A stretch of 64,000 nucleotides of DNA from Falsiroseomonas sp. (GTDB lineage Bacteria > Pseudomonadota > Alphaproteobacteria > Acetobacterales > Acetobacteraceae): the NCBI RefSeq assembly GCF_030695085.1, contig NZ_JAUYTS010000070.1, positions 21,794-85,793 on the forward strand, in the 5' to 3' direction. A program made the position numbers and the translations under genes. This document shows, piece after piece, positions 8,805 through 17,950 of this stretch (position 1 is its first letter; each line of letters opens with the position of its first letter). Below the pieces are notes generated by a model. It worked only from the letters and a program-made list of their open reading frames with translations, was not told where the DNA came from and did no database searches.

Positions 8805-9266
8805 GCCGCGCAGCGAAAACGGCCGCATCAGGAAGGCCGCGCCCCAGCCGAAGGCGCCGTTGAGCAGCGCCGCCCGCGCCCAGATCAGGGTATTGCCACC
8901 GGCCCACATCGGCACGCCGCGATATTGCGCCACCAGGGTGAAGCCCACCACGGTGCAGACCACGGCGCCCAGCACGAACCCGGTCAGCAGATCCGGCATC
9001 CGCCCCCAGCGGATCAGCGCCGCCAGGACAATGCCCCAGAGCCCGCCCCAGAAGGCCATCGACAGCACCTGCGGCACGCCCCAGGGCGGGATCGGCCGCA
9101 GGCTGAAGCCGGCGGAAGCGGGGCGGAAGGCATCCGGCACGAAGGGCAGCAGCTTGATCAGCGGAAACTGATGGTACAGCACGTATTGCGTGCCCTGGTG
9201 GAACACCACCACGGCCAGCGCGCCGCAGATGAAGCCGAGCAGCAGAACCTTCTTCATCGACATCAT
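8799..9266 (-). CDS. Polytopic membrane protein, function unknown
   Basis: A 155-residue protein with about four predicted transmembrane helices: VLLLGFICGALAVVVFHQG at the N-terminus, VLSMAFWGGLWGIVLAALI, LLTGFVLGAVVCTVVGFTLV and a C-terminal LLNGAFGWGAAFLM. A loop rich in Pro/Phe (LPFVPDAFRPA) separates helices 1 and 2. I do not recognise a named family. Three ATGs (9266, 9263, 9257) are possible starts and no clear ribosome binding site decides between them. It lies on the same strand as, and 56 bases downstream of, the transporter/spermidine-synthase fusion, so the two could be co-transcribed. Confidence 0.7.
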   Translation of the reverse strand: MMSMKKVLLLGFICGALAVVVFHQGTQYVLYHQFPLIKLLPFVPDAFRPASAGFSLRPIPPWGVPQVLSMAFWGGLWGIVLAALIRWGRMPDLLTGFVLGAVVCTVVGFTLVAQYRGVPMWAGGNTLIWARAALLNGAFGWGAAFLMRPFSLRGG

Positions 9267-9322
9267 CCGGATTCTTGTTGCGCCAGCCTACCCCGGCGCC
9301 GCGGTTGCCACCATCCGGCCGC

Positions 9323-11575
9323 CTAATCCTCCGCCAGCAGATCCTCCGGCCGGCGCAGCGCCTGGGTGTGGCGCACGCCGTTGTTCAGGTAGAATTCGTC
9401 GCGCGGAAAGACATCGGTCAGCGCCACCGCCGGCCGGCGCGATCCTGGCGCCCAGGCCAGCGCCGGCTCGGCGAACATCCCGGCGTAATCGCGGAAATCG
9501 CGATTGCCGCGGGCCAGGTGGGCCGTCACCTCCGGTTGCGCGAAACGCTGCGCCAGGCGGGCCGGATCGTAGGGGATCGGGGTGTTGGAGCCGATCAGCA
9601 CGGAGCCGGGCATCAGCAGCAGCGTATGCGGGAAGACCGCGGCGAAGGTCGCCACCACGCGACGGCTCGGCCCCCACTGCACATAGATGCCGCCGGGCGC
9701 CAGGCGCGCGCGGACCTGTTCCAGGAACTCGGCGGAGTACAGCAGGCCGGAATGCGAGCCCTCGGGCAGGATCGCGTCTGCCTGGATCACGTCGTACAGC
9801 GCATCGCCGCGCGCGAGCGCACGGCGCCCATCGCCATATTCCAGCGCCCAGCGCGGGCTTCCCAGCATCTCCGCGATCGGGCTGCCGGGGTAGCGCCCGG
9901 CGATATCCGCATGCGCGGTCAGCACCGGGCCCACCAGCTCGATGGCCCGCACCGATTTCGTGCGGTCTGAAACGCCGGCCGCCCAGGGCGTGCCGCCGGA
10001 GCCGATGCCGATGCACAGCACCGCCTTCGGGTCCGGGTGCAGCAACGGCCCGACCGCGCCGAGGAACTGGTGGATCGGCAGGAAGGGAATACGGCCCTGG
10101 CTGAAGCCCTGGATGAAGAAGGGACCGTGCGGGCCGGCGCCGGGCCGGTTCTCGTCCCGGAAGAAGGCGATGCCCGACCGGTCCTCGGACCAGGCGACGG
10201 TCTGGCCCGGCTGTTCGGCGTGCAGGCGGGACCACAGCGTGGCGTTGCTCGGCAGCGCCACCAGCGCCACGGCGCAGGCCGCCGCCAGCGCCATTTCCGG
10301 CCGCCGCCCACGCCCGGCCCGCCACAGCCAGCCCAGCATCAGCAGCAGCGACAGCGCCGCCAGCAGCCGCAGCGTGCCGGCGGTGCCGATCAGGTGGAAG
10401 GTCACCAGCCCGGTCAGGATCGAGCCCGCCGCATTGCCCAGGATGTTGGACAGCTGCACCCAGCCGACCCGCGCGCCGACACTCGCCAGATCCTGCTGCA
10501 CGGCGCGCTGCACGAAGGGGAAGGTCATGCCGATCAGGAAGCTCGGCGGGCCGACGACGAACAGGGTCAGCAGCACCGTGGTCACCAGCCCGCCATCACG
10601 CAGCCGCTGCATGTCGGCCGAGACATACTGGTTGAGCGGCCAATGCGGCAGCGCCCAGACCAGCAGCAGGATCAGCGCCGCCCCCAGCGCGAAGCCGCCC
10701 GCCTGGGTCAGGAAGAAGGCGGGCCGCGGGTCGCGCATGCGGCGCACCATGCGCGATGCGACCGCGATACCCAGCCCATCGGCCAGCAGGAAGATGCCGA
10801 GCACGGTGGGGAACAGATAGGCATGGTACTGCCCGATCTGCCCCATCAGCCGCACCCAGACGATCTCCATCGCCACGATGATGTAGCCCGACAGGAACAC
10901 CAGCAGGCACCACATCCGCAGGCTGCCGAAGGGTTCCGCTTCCGCGGTGGCGATGCGTGCCGGCGGCGGCGGGGCGATGCGGGACAGGCCGGGCAGCAGG
11001 GTCAGCGCCAGCACCGCTGCCAGCACATCCAGCCCCGCCGCCAGGCCGAGGGCGCCGACAAACCCCAGATGCCCGACCAGCACCCAGCCGCCGAGCAGCG
11101 CCCCCAGCCCGGCACCCAGCGTGTTCAGGCCGTAGAGGCTGCCGATGCGTTCCGCCACCGTGTCCAGGCTGGTCGCCACCGCGCGCGCCAGCAGCGGCAG
11201 GGATGCGCCCATCAGCGTGGTCGGCAGCACCAGCCCCGCGAAGCACAGCGCGAAAATCGCCACCGGGCTGTCCACCACCCCGGCCAGGTCGGTGGCCAGG
11301 AAGTCATACAGGAACAGCTTCGAGACCAGCGCGAAAACCGCCACCCCGGCCTCCGCCAGGGCGAAGCCCAGCAGCGCGTGATAGGGCGAAAGCCGGTCCG
11401 CCAGCTTCGCCCCGATGATGGAGCCGAGCCCCAGCCCCGCCAGGAAGGCGCCCACCACCAGGGCGGCGGAAATGGTGTCGGAGCCGGCGAAGATGCCGAG
11501 CATGCGCTGCCAGACGATCTGGCACAGCAGGGCGGCGAAGCCCGAGCAGAAGAATGCAATGGCCAGGCGCGGCAT
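9323..11575 (-). CDS. Fused membrane-transporter/spermidine-synthase-like protein
   Basis: A 750-residue fusion. Residues 1 to about 480 are polytopic and MFS-like (IVWQRMLGIFAGSDTISAAL, GSLYGLNTLGAGLGALLGG, MEIVWVRLMGQIGQYHAYLF, GNAAGSILTG). The C-terminal 270 residues resemble the Rossmann-fold spermidine synthase or methyltransferase domain (AVLCIGIGSGGTPWA, RAIELVGPV, YGDGRRALA, YDVIQADA). Such fusions occur in many proteobacteria and their substrate is not established, so polyamine synthesis is not assumed. The ATG at 11575 is chosen because GGGGGAGGG lies eight bases upstream. An ATG at 11632 is also in frame. It is divergent from the thiamine-diphosphate enzyme gene across 191 bases. 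Confidence 0.82.
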   Translation of the reverse strand: MPRLAIAFFCSGFAALLCQIVWQRMLGIFAGSDTISAALVVGAFLAGLGLGSIIGAKLADRLSPYHALLGFALAEAGVAVFALVSKLFLYDFLATDLAGVVDSPVAIFALCFAGLVLPTTLMGASLPLLARAVATSLDTVAERIGSLYGLNTLGAGLGALLGGWVLVGHLGFVGALGLAAGLDVLAAVLALTLLPGLSRIAPPPPARIATAEAEPFGSLRMWCLLVFLSGYIIVAMEIVWVRLMGQIGQYHAYLFPTVLGIFLLADGLGIAVASRMVRRMRDPRPAFFLTQAGGFALGAALILLLVWALPHWPLNQYVSADMQRLRDGGLVTTVLLTLFVVGPPSFLIGMTFPFVQRAVQQDLASVGARVGWVQLSNILGNAAGSILTGLVTFHLIGTAGTLRLLAALSLLLMLGWLWRAGRGRRPEMALAAACAVALVALPSNATLWSRLHAEQPGQTVAWSEDRSGIAFFRDENRPGAGPHGPFFIQGFSQGRIPFLPIHQFLGAVGPLLHPDPKAVLCIGIGSGGTPWAAGVSDRTKSVRAIELVGPVLTAHADIAGRYPGSPIAEMLGSPRWALEYGDGRRALARGDALYDVIQADAILPEGSHSGLLYSAEFLEQVRARLAPGGIYVQWGPSRRVVATFAAVFPHTLLLMPGSVLIGSNTPIPYDPARLAQRFAQPEVTAHLARGNRDFRDYAGMFAEPALAWAPGSRRPAVALTDVFPRDEFYLNNGVRHTQALRRPEDLLAED

Positions 11576-11766
11576 GCCCGGAACCCTCCCCCAAACGCGC
11601 CGAAGCCCCCCTTCTGACGCGATCGTTATCATTGCCAATCGCGGTGGTTCGCGTAACCCACTGTTCACGCCCAAGCCACAAAATGGAGAAAGGGCAATCT
11701 TTCCCCACCCTTGCGGCTGCGCCCCGGCCCGCGCACCTTGCGGCCTTGTCATTGGGGAGGATCGCG

Positions 11767-13308
11767 GTGAACGGAGCCGAAAGTCTGGTGCACACCCTGC
11801 TGGGCGCGGGGGTGGATACGTGTTTCGCGAACCCGGGCACGAGCGAGATGCATTTCGTCGCCGCGCTGGATCGCATCCCGGGCATGCGCTGCGTGCTCGG
11901 CCTGCAGGAGAATGTCGTCACCGGCATGGCCGATGGCTATTTCCGCATGACCGGCAAGCCGGCGGCGACGCTGCTGCATTGCGGCCCGGGCCTCGCGAAC
12001 GGCCTGGCCAATCTGCACAATGCCCGTCGCGCCCGGTCCGGCATGGTGAACTGCGTCGGTGACCAGGCGACCTACCATCGCCCGCTGGACGCGCAGCTCA
12101 CGGCCGATACCGAGGGTTTTGCCCGTGGCGTCTCCGGCTGGGTCCGCACCGTGGAACGGGCGGCCGATGTGGCGCGCGATGCGGCGGTGGCGGTGCAGGC
12201 CGCCCGCACCTCGCCGGGCCAGATTGCGACCCTGATCCTGCCGTCGGATGTGTGCTGGGACGAGGCGCCGGATGGCCCTGCCGTGGCCCTGCCGGTGCCC
12301 GCCGCGCCGCAGGCGGACCCGCTGGCTATCCGCAACGCCGCCAATGCACTGCGCGGGCGGAAGGATGTGCTGATCCTGCTCGGCGGTCTCGCGCTGACGC
12401 AGCAGGCGCAGGCGCTGGCCTGGCGTATCGCCCAGGCGACGGGTGCGCATGTGCTCGCCGAGATGTCGAACAGCCGCGTCGAGCGTGGCCAGGGCCGCAT
12501 GCAGCTGGAGCGCGTGCCCTATCCGGTCGATCTCGCGGTCGAGGCGCTGAAGCCCTACACCACCATCATCCTGGTCAACAGCAAGGCGCCGGTCGGCTTC
12601 TTCGCCTACCCCAACAAGCCGTCCCGCCACCACCGGGAAGACGCCGACATCCTGCTGCTGACGCGGTATGAGGCGGACCCGATCCAGGCGCTGACGGCGC
12701 TGGCCGATGAACTCGGCGCGCCGGCGGCCGCCATCCCCAGCCCCGGCGCGCGGCCGGATGCGGTGCGCGGCACGCCGACACCGGAAGGCCTGGCGCAGAC
12801 GCTGGCGGCGCTGATGCCGGACAACGCGGTGATCGCCGATGAATCCGTATCCTTCGGCCGCGGCTTCTACAAATTCACCCATGCCGCGCCGGCGCATGAC
12901 TGGCTGCACATCACCGGCGGCGCCATCGGCTGCGGCATTCCGCTGGCCACGGGCGCGGCGATCGGCGCGCCCGGGCGGCGCGTCATCAACCTGCAGGCCG
13001 ATGGCTCGGGCATGTACACGCTGCAGGGGCTCTGGACCCAGGCGCGGGAGAAGCTGCCGGTGACCACCGTCATCATCTCCAACCGCAAATACCAGATCCT
13101 GATCGGCGAATATCAGGGCGTCGGCGCCAATCCGGGCCGTACGGCGATGGACATGCTCGACCTCGGCAATCCGAACCTGGACTGGGTGAAGCTCGCCAAC
13201 GGCATGGGCGTGGAGGCCGCGCGCACCAACACGCTGGAAGGCGTGGCCGACCTGATGCGCCAGAGTTTTGCGAGTGACCGGCCCTTCGTCATCGAGATGG
13301 AGGTCTGA
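11767..13308 (+). CDS. Thiamine-diphosphate-dependent enzyme, acetolactate synthase-like
   Basis: A 513-residue protein with the three-domain ThDP decarboxylase/carboligase layout. The N-terminal catalytic Glu is in GLQENVVTGMADGY (E48). A middle Rossmann-like domain follows (ILLGGLALTQQAQALAW), then the C-terminal cofactor-binding domain (GGAIGCGIPLATGAAIG, ADGSGMYTLQGLW and, some 26 residues on, the metal-binding Asn in ISNRKYQ). It is shorter than housekeeping IlvB and has no adjacent small subunit, so it may not be a biosynthetic acetolactate synthase. Benzoylformate-decarboxylase-like chemistry is also possible. The GTG start is supported by GGGGAGGA at 11754-11761. An SDR gene follows after five bases. 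Confidence 0.82.
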   Translation: MNGAESLVHTLLGAGVDTCFANPGTSEMHFVAALDRIPGMRCVLGLQENVVTGMADGYFRMTGKPAATLLHCGPGLANGLANLHNARRARSGMVNCVGDQATYHRPLDAQLTADTEGFARGVSGWVRTVERAADVARDAAVAVQAARTSPGQIATLILPSDVCWDEAPDGPAVALPVPAAPQADPLAIRNAANALRGRKDVLILLGGLALTQQAQALAWRIAQATGAHVLAEMSNSRVERGQGRMQLERVPYPVDLAVEALKPYTTIILVNSKAPVGFFAYPNKPSRHHREDADILLLTRYEADPIQALTALADELGAPAAAIPSPGARPDAVRGTPTPEGLAQTLAALMPDNAVIADESVSFGRGFYKFTHAAPAHDWLHITGGAIGCGIPLATGAAIGAPGRRVINLQADGSGMYTLQGLWTQAREKLPVTTVIISNRKYQILIGEYQGVGANPGRTAMDMLDLGNPNLDWVKLANGMGVEAARTNTLEGVADLMRQSFASDRPFVIEMEV

Positions 13309-13313
13309 CGCGG

Positions 13314-14084
13314 ATGGAGATGAACCTCGCGGGAAGCCGGGTGCTGGTCACCGGCGGCTCGAAGGGCATCGGCCTGGCCTGCGCCCAGGCCTTCGCAGCG
13401 GAGGGCTGCGACCTGGTGCTGGTCGGGCGTGATGCCGCAACTCTGGGCGTGGCGGCCGATACGGTGCGGGGCGGGGCGCAGGTGCGGGTGGAGACGCTGG
13501 CCGCCGACCTGTCCCAGCCGACCGAGCGCGAGCGCCTGCACGCCGCCTTCCCGGAGGTGGACATCCTGGTGAACAACGCCGGCGCGATCCCCGCCGGCCG
13601 GCTGCAGGATATTCCCTTCGCCCGTTGGCAGCAGGCCTGGGACCTCAAGGTGCTCGGCTACATCCACATGTGCCAGCTTTACTATCCCGGGATGGAGGCG
13701 AAGCGCGCTGGCGTCATCCTGAACATCATCGGCATGGCCGGGCGGGCGCCGCGCATGGGCTATATCTGCGGCGGTGCCGGCAATGCGGCGCTGGTCGCCT
13801 TCACCTCGGCGCTCGGCGGCGCGGCGCAGGCCAGCGGCGTGCGGGTGCTCGGCATCAACCCGGCGGCGACGCGGACGGACCGGATGGAGACGCAGGCGCG
13901 CGTCAACGCCCAGATCCAGTTCGGCGACCCGGAGCGCTGGGCGGAAACCCTGACCGGCCTGCCCTATGGCCGCGCCATCGAGGCCGCCGAGATCGCCGAC
14001 CTGTCGGTGTTCCTGGCCTCCCCCCGGGCCGCCTACATCAACGGCACGGTGGTCGATGTGGATGGAGGCGGAATGTTTCGCTGA
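13314..14084 (+). CDS. SDR-fold protein lacking the canonical Ser-Tyr-Lys residues
   Basis: A 256-residue short-chain dehydrogenase/reductase. It keeps the dinucleotide motif TGGSKGIG (residues 13-20), NNAG (87-90) and a C-terminal NGTVVDVDGGGMFR. At the catalytic site the usual NISS and YxASKAAL are replaced by NIIG (137-140) and GGAGNAAL (153-160). Relative to the aligned motif, Ser, Tyr and Lys are all absent, although a Tyr (Y150) lies three residues earlier. It may be non-catalytic, bind NAD(P) only, or use other chemistry. It starts six bases after the ThDP enzyme, so the two are one operon and may work together. ATG 13320 is an alternative start. Confidence 0.85.
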   Translation: MEMNLAGSRVLVTGGSKGIGLACAQAFAAEGCDLVLVGRDAATLGVAADTVRGGAQVRVETLAADLSQPTERERLHAAFPEVDILVNNAGAIPAGRLQDIPFARWQQAWDLKVLGYIHMCQLYYPGMEAKRAGVILNIIGMAGRAPRMGYICGGAGNAALVAFTSALGGAAQASGVRVLGINPAATRTDRMETQARVNAQIQFGDPERWAETLTGLPYGRAIEAAEIADLSVFLASPRAAYINGTVVDVDGGGMFR

Positions 14085-14201
14085 GCTTCCTCGCTGCCGC
14101 GCGGCGCGGTTGCGGCGACTTTCTGCCCATGTCAACATCAATTCGACTGCGGACGTGTGGCGCGGCCCCTTGTGGCGGCATCAGGCTGTCACAGCTGGTC
14201 G

Positions 14202-14220
14202 TGGCGCCAAGATGGCGCCA
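14202..14220. promoter_or_regulatory. Two TGGCGCCA palindromes spaced one helical turn apart
   Basis: TGGCGCCA occurs at 14202-14209 and 14213-14220, an 11-base period, 78 bases upstream of the hybrid kinase start. Each copy is self-complementary, and the pair can also form an 8-bp hairpin. It is a candidate operator for a dimeric regulator. Nothing identifies the regulator. Confidence 0.35.
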
Positions 14221-14297
14221 GGCAGGGGCGGCGTGGGCCGACCCCGGGCCGGGTCGACCGGCCCGGCTTCGGACGCCGGGAAGGGGGTGGCCTGGGC

Positions 14298-16532
14298 ATG
14301 AGCATCCGCGCTCGATTGCTGTGGCTTGTGGCCATGTCGATGATCCTGCCCGGACTTCTGCTGGGCCTGCGGTCATTCCATGAGCGCGGGGTCCAGGTCG
14401 ATGCCGCGACCGCGCGGATCGTCAACGCCTCGTCCGAAGTCGCACGCGATCTCGAAGCCCGCATCCTGGCCACCGGGCAGCTGCTGTATGGCCTGGCCCG
14501 GGCGCGGGACCTGCAGAGCGAAAGCCGCGAAGGCTGCTCGGCCTTCCTGGCGCGGGTGCGCGAGCAATATCCGCAGTATACCGGCATCCTGACCACCGAC
14601 CGGGACGGCCGGCTGGCCTGCGATTCGCTTCAGTCGGGGCGTGAGCAGGACTTCGCGGATCGCAGCTATTTCCAACGCGCGCAGACAACGGAAGACGGGC
14701 TGGTGCTGGATGCCGCCTTCGGGCGCATGAGCGGCAGCGCGGTACTGCAGATCGTCCGCCCGGTGCGCGACCGGGCGGGCGACCTGGAAGCGGTCATCCT
14801 GGCGGGCCTCGACCTGGAGCGTCTGGTCGGGGAGGATCTGCGGCTGCTCGTGCCCGGCATGGAAATCCTGCTGTTGGACCAGCAGGGCACCGTGCTGGTC
14901 TGGCAACCCAACCCAGCGCGCGCCACGCGCATCGGCCAGTCGATCCTGGGTGCGCCGCTCGGCCGCTTCGCCTTGTCTGCCGGCGCGGGGGACACGGTGG
15001 CGCTGCGCGAGGAGGACGGCGGCACCTCCATCTGGGCCTCCGGCACCGCGCCGCATGTGGCCGAGTCCGGGCTGCGGGTGCTGGTGGGGCAGAACCGGCG
15101 GGACCTGCTGGCGCCGGCCGACCGGCGGCTGCGTGAGGATCTCGTCATCCTCGCCATCCTGTCCCTGCTGCTTGGCACCGCGGTCTGGGTGATCGGGGAG
15201 GTGATGATCCGCCGCAACGTCGCGCGCATCGCCGCCATGGCGACCCGGCTGGGGCAGGGCGATCTCTCCGCCCGCATTCCTGCGCCCCATCCGAAGGGCG
15301 AACTGGGCGGGCTGATGGCGGTGCTGAACCGCAGCGCGGACTCGCTGGAGCAGCAGCGCGAGTCCATCATCGAGCTGAACCGCAAGCTGCTGCGTGCCCA
15401 GCGGATGGAGGCGGTGGGCCAGCTGACCGGCGGGCTGGCGCATGATTTCAACAATCTGCTGACCGTGATCCTTGGCAGCGCCGAACTGCTCGCCGAGCGG
15501 CTGGAACATGACCCGGATCTGCTGCACCTGGCGGAGGCCACCCGCATGGCGGCCGAGCGCGGCGGCGAATTGACCCGCAGCCTGCTCGCTTTCGCCCGCC
15601 GCCAGCCGCTGGAGCCGCGCGCCACGGACCTGTCCGCCGAGATCGGGCGGATCGAGCCCCTGCTGCGTCGCACCCTGGGCGCATATGTGGAATGCCGCTT
15701 CGAACTGCCGCCGGGCCTGCCGCCCGCGCTGGTCGACCCCTCCCAGCTTGAGGCGGCGCTGCTGAACCTGACGCTGAACGCACGCGATGCCATGCCCTAT
15801 GGCGGCCTGCTGACCGTGGAGGTGGCGGAAAGCGAGCTGGACGCCGCCTATGCGGCACGGAATGACGAGGTGGTTCCGGGCGAATACCTGGTGATCGCGG
15901 TGACCGACACGGGCCAGGGCATGGCCCCGGAGGTGATCGCCCAGGCCTTCGAGCCGTTCTTCACCACCAAGGAATTCGGCCGCGGCAGCGGGCTCGGCCT
16001 CAGCATGGTGTATGGCTTCGTCAAGCAATCCCAGGGCCATGTGAAGATCTATTCGGAGCTGGGCCAGGGCACCACCGTGAAGCTGTACCTGCCGCGCGCC
16101 GTGGACCCCGGCGCAACGCGCACCCCGGCACGGCCCACCGCCACGCGCATCGGCGGCGGCACCGAATCGGTGCTGGTGGTCGAGGATGACGACATGGTCC
16201 GCGCCCATGTGGCGGGCGAGCTGACCCTGCTGGGCTACACCGTGCTGTCGGCGCGCGACGGGCGGGAAGCGATGGAGATCCTGCGCGGCGAGGCACCTAT
16301 CGACGTGCTGTTCACCGATGTGGTGATGCCCGGCGGCATGTCCGGCCCTCAGCTTGCCGTCTCCGCCCTGCTGCTGCGGCCAGGGCTGCGGGTGTTGTAC
16401 ACCTCTGGCTACACCGAGAATGCGGTGGTGCATCACGGCCGGCTCGACCCCGGGGTGGTGCTGCTGTCGAAGCCCTATCGCCGGCAGGAACTGGCGGAGA
16501 AGCTGCGGCTCGTCCTCCGGACGGAGGAGTGA
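14298..16532 (+). CDS. Hybrid sensor histidine kinase with C-terminal receiver domain
   Basis: A 744-residue membrane sensor. In order: a transmembrane helix (residues 6-24), an extracytoplasmic Cache-like sensor region (to about 285; SYFQRAQTTEDGLVLD is typical), a second helix (VILAILSLLLGTAVWVIG), a HAMP linker, a DHp domain with GGLAHDFNNLL (H382), an HATPase domain (LNLTLNARDAM, TDTGQGM, FFTTKEFGRGSGLGLSMVYG) and a receiver domain (VLVVEDDDMVR, phosphoacceptor D674 in FTDVVMPGG, conserved KP in LSKPYRRQE). No response regulator gene is adjacent, so it may relay through a separate phosphotransfer protein. AAGGGGGTGG precedes the ATG. The stop abuts the convergent murA stop as TGATCA. Confidence 0.9.
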   Translation: MSIRARLLWLVAMSMILPGLLLGLRSFHERGVQVDAATARIVNASSEVARDLEARILATGQLLYGLARARDLQSESREGCSAFLARVREQYPQYTGILTTDRDGRLACDSLQSGREQDFADRSYFQRAQTTEDGLVLDAAFGRMSGSAVLQIVRPVRDRAGDLEAVILAGLDLERLVGEDLRLLVPGMEILLLDQQGTVLVWQPNPARATRIGQSILGAPLGRFALSAGAGDTVALREEDGGTSIWASGTAPHVAESGLRVLVGQNRRDLLAPADRRLREDLVILAILSLLLGTAVWVIGEVMIRRNVARIAAMATRLGQGDLSARIPAPHPKGELGGLMAVLNRSADSLEQQRESIIELNRKLLRAQRMEAVGQLTGGLAHDFNNLLTVILGSAELLAERLEHDPDLLHLAEATRMAAERGGELTRSLLAFARRQPLEPRATDLSAEIGRIEPLLRRTLGAYVECRFELPPGLPPALVDPSQLEAALLNLTLNARDAMPYGGLLTVEVAESELDAAYAARNDEVVPGEYLVIAVTDTGQGMAPEVIAQAFEPFFTTKEFGRGSGLGLSMVYGFVKQSQGHVKIYSELGQGTTVKLYLPRAVDPGATRTPARPTATRIGGGTESVLVVEDDDMVRAHVAGELTLLGYTVLSARDGREAMEILRGEAPIDVLFTDVVMPGGMSGPQLAVSALLLRPGLRVLYTSGYTENAVVHHGRLDPGVVLLSKPYRRQELAEKLRLVLRTEE

Positions 16533-17786
16533 TCAGACCCGTTCGATCTCCGCCCCGACCGCGGACAGCTTCTGCTCCAGCGCCTCATACCCACGGTCGA
16601 GGTGGTAGACGCGGTTGACGATGGTCTCCCCCTGCGCCGCCAGGCCGGCCAGCACCAGGCTGACGCTGGCGCGCAGATCGGTCGCCATCACCGGGGCGCC
16701 GGACAGCTTCGGCACGCCGCGCACGATGGCGGACTGGCCGTGGTATTTGATGCGCGCGCCCATGCGGGTCAGTTCGGGCACATGCATGAAGCGGTTCTCG
16801 AAGATGGTTTCCGTGATCATGCTGGCGCCTTCGGCCACGCACATCAGCGCCATGAATTGCGCCTGCATGTCGGTGGCGAAGCCGGGGAAGGGCTCGGTCA
16901 TCACATCGGCGCCGCGCAACCCGTTCTTGCGGGTGATCCGCAGGCCGGATGTCTCCTCCGCCACATCCACCCCGCATTCGCGCAGCGTGCGGACCACGGC
17001 GCCGAGATCGACCATCCGCGCGCCTTCCAGCAGCACGGTGCCGCCGGTGATGGCGGCGGCGCAGGCATAGGTACCGGCCTCGATCCGGTCCGGGATGATC
17101 GGGTGCGTCGCGGCGCCGAGGCGCTTCACGCCTTCCACCACCAGCCGGTCCGTGCCGATGCCCTCGATCCGCGCGCCCATCCGCATCAGGCACATGGCGA
17201 GGTCGCCGATCTCCGGCTCCCGCGCCGCATTCACCAGTTCGGTGGTGCCCTCCGCGAGCGTTGCCGCCATCAGCAGGTTTTCCGTCGCGCCGACGCTGAC
17301 CTGCGGGAAGATGATGGTGGCGCCGCGCAGCCCCTTCGGCGCCTTCGCATGCATGTAGCCGCCTTCCAGGTCGAAGACGGCGCCCATCTGCTCCAGGCCC
17401 TTGATGTGCAGATCCACGGGCCGCGTGCCGATGGCGCAACCGCCGGGCAGCGACACGCGCGCCTCCCCGAAGCGCGCGACCAGCGGCCCCATCACGAGGA
17501 CGGAGGCGCGCATCTTCCGCACCAAATCATAGGGCGCCACGAGGTTATCCGCCGCACCGGACAGCACAAGCCGCCGCCCGGGCTTGTCGTGCTCCACCCT
17601 CATGCCGTGCTGCACCAGCAAAGCGCGCATGGTGGCGATGTCGGCAAGGTCCGGCGCATTCTCCAGCGTCAGCGGCCCGTCCGAGAGCAGGCCGGCGGCC
17701 ATCAGGGGCAGTGTGGCGTTCTTGGCGCCGCCGATCGGGATGTTGCCCGAAAGCGGCTTGCCGCCGCGGATGCGGATGCGGTCCAT
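16533..17786 (-). CDS. murA: UDP-N-acetylglucosamine 1-carboxyvinyltransferase MurA
   Basis: A 417-residue enzyme that transfers enolpyruvate from PEP to UDP-GlcNAc, the first committed step of peptidoglycan synthesis. Signature residues include [13 protein letters not shown] (K22, N23) and the catalytic, fosfomycin-reactive Cys in [15 protein letters not shown] (C117). The C-terminal [17 protein letters not shown] and YHLDRGYE are also typical. Length matches the family. The ATG at 17786 gives the normal N-terminus (MDRIRIRGG); reading further upstream enters a tandem 69-base repeat. dcd lies upstream on the same strand across that repeat. Confidence 0.96.
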   Translation of the reverse strand: MDRIRIRGGKPLSGNIPIGGAKNATLPLMAAGLLSDGPLTLENAPDLADIATMRALLVQHGMRVEHDKPGRRLVLSGAADNLVAPYDLVRKMRASVLVMGPLVARFGEARVSLPGGCAIGTRPVDLHIKGLEQMGAVFDLEGGYMHAKAPKGLRGATIIFPQVSVGATENLLMAATLAEGTTELVNAAREPEIGDLAMCLMRMGARIEGIGTDRLVVEGVKRLGAATHPIIPDRIEAGTYACAAAITGGTVLLEGARMVDLGAVVRTLRECGVDVAEETSGLRITRKNGLRGADVMTEPFPGFATDMQAQFMALMCVAEGASMITETIFENRFMHVPELTRMGARIKYHGQSAIVRGVPKLSGAPVMATDLRASVSLVLAGLAAQGETIVNRVYHLDRGYEALEQKLSAVGAEIERV

Positions 17787-17812
17787 CAGATGTGCTTCCC
17801 TGGCGTAATCAT

Positions 17813-17950
17813 CAGAACAAAGCGGGCGCCCGCAGGGTGCCCGAGGCCCCGGATGGGGCCCGCGGCGCGTGCCGCGCGCTTCAGCACAAGGCGGGCGACT
17901 GAAGGGCGCCCGAGGCCCCGATTGGGGCCCGCGGCCCGTGCCGCGCGCTT
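17813..17950. repeat. Tandem 69-base repeat between dcd and murA
   Basis: Two adjacent 69-base copies, 17813-17881 and 17882-17950, differ at nine positions (about 87% identical). Each contains a GGCCCC/GGGGCC dyad around a four-base loop and ends in GCCGCGCGCTT. Read on the minus strand, copy 2 begins at the last base of the dcd stop codon (TGA then AGCGCGCGGCAC), so the unit looks like a duplicated 3'-end or terminator element. The unit length is a multiple of three and the region stays open in the murA frame, but I do not take it as coding. Confidence 0.8.

Noticed and set aside
10037..11617. 526-codon frame opposite the transporter fusion
   Set aside because: Gln/Arg/His-rich antisense shadow with no domain. 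The opposite strand has an MFS-like protein with a good start site.
14373..16436. 687-codon open frame antisense to the hybrid kinase
   Set aside because: It is a shadow of a gene with clear kinase motifs. High GC leaves antisense frames open, and its product is His/Gln/Arg-rich low complexity without domains.
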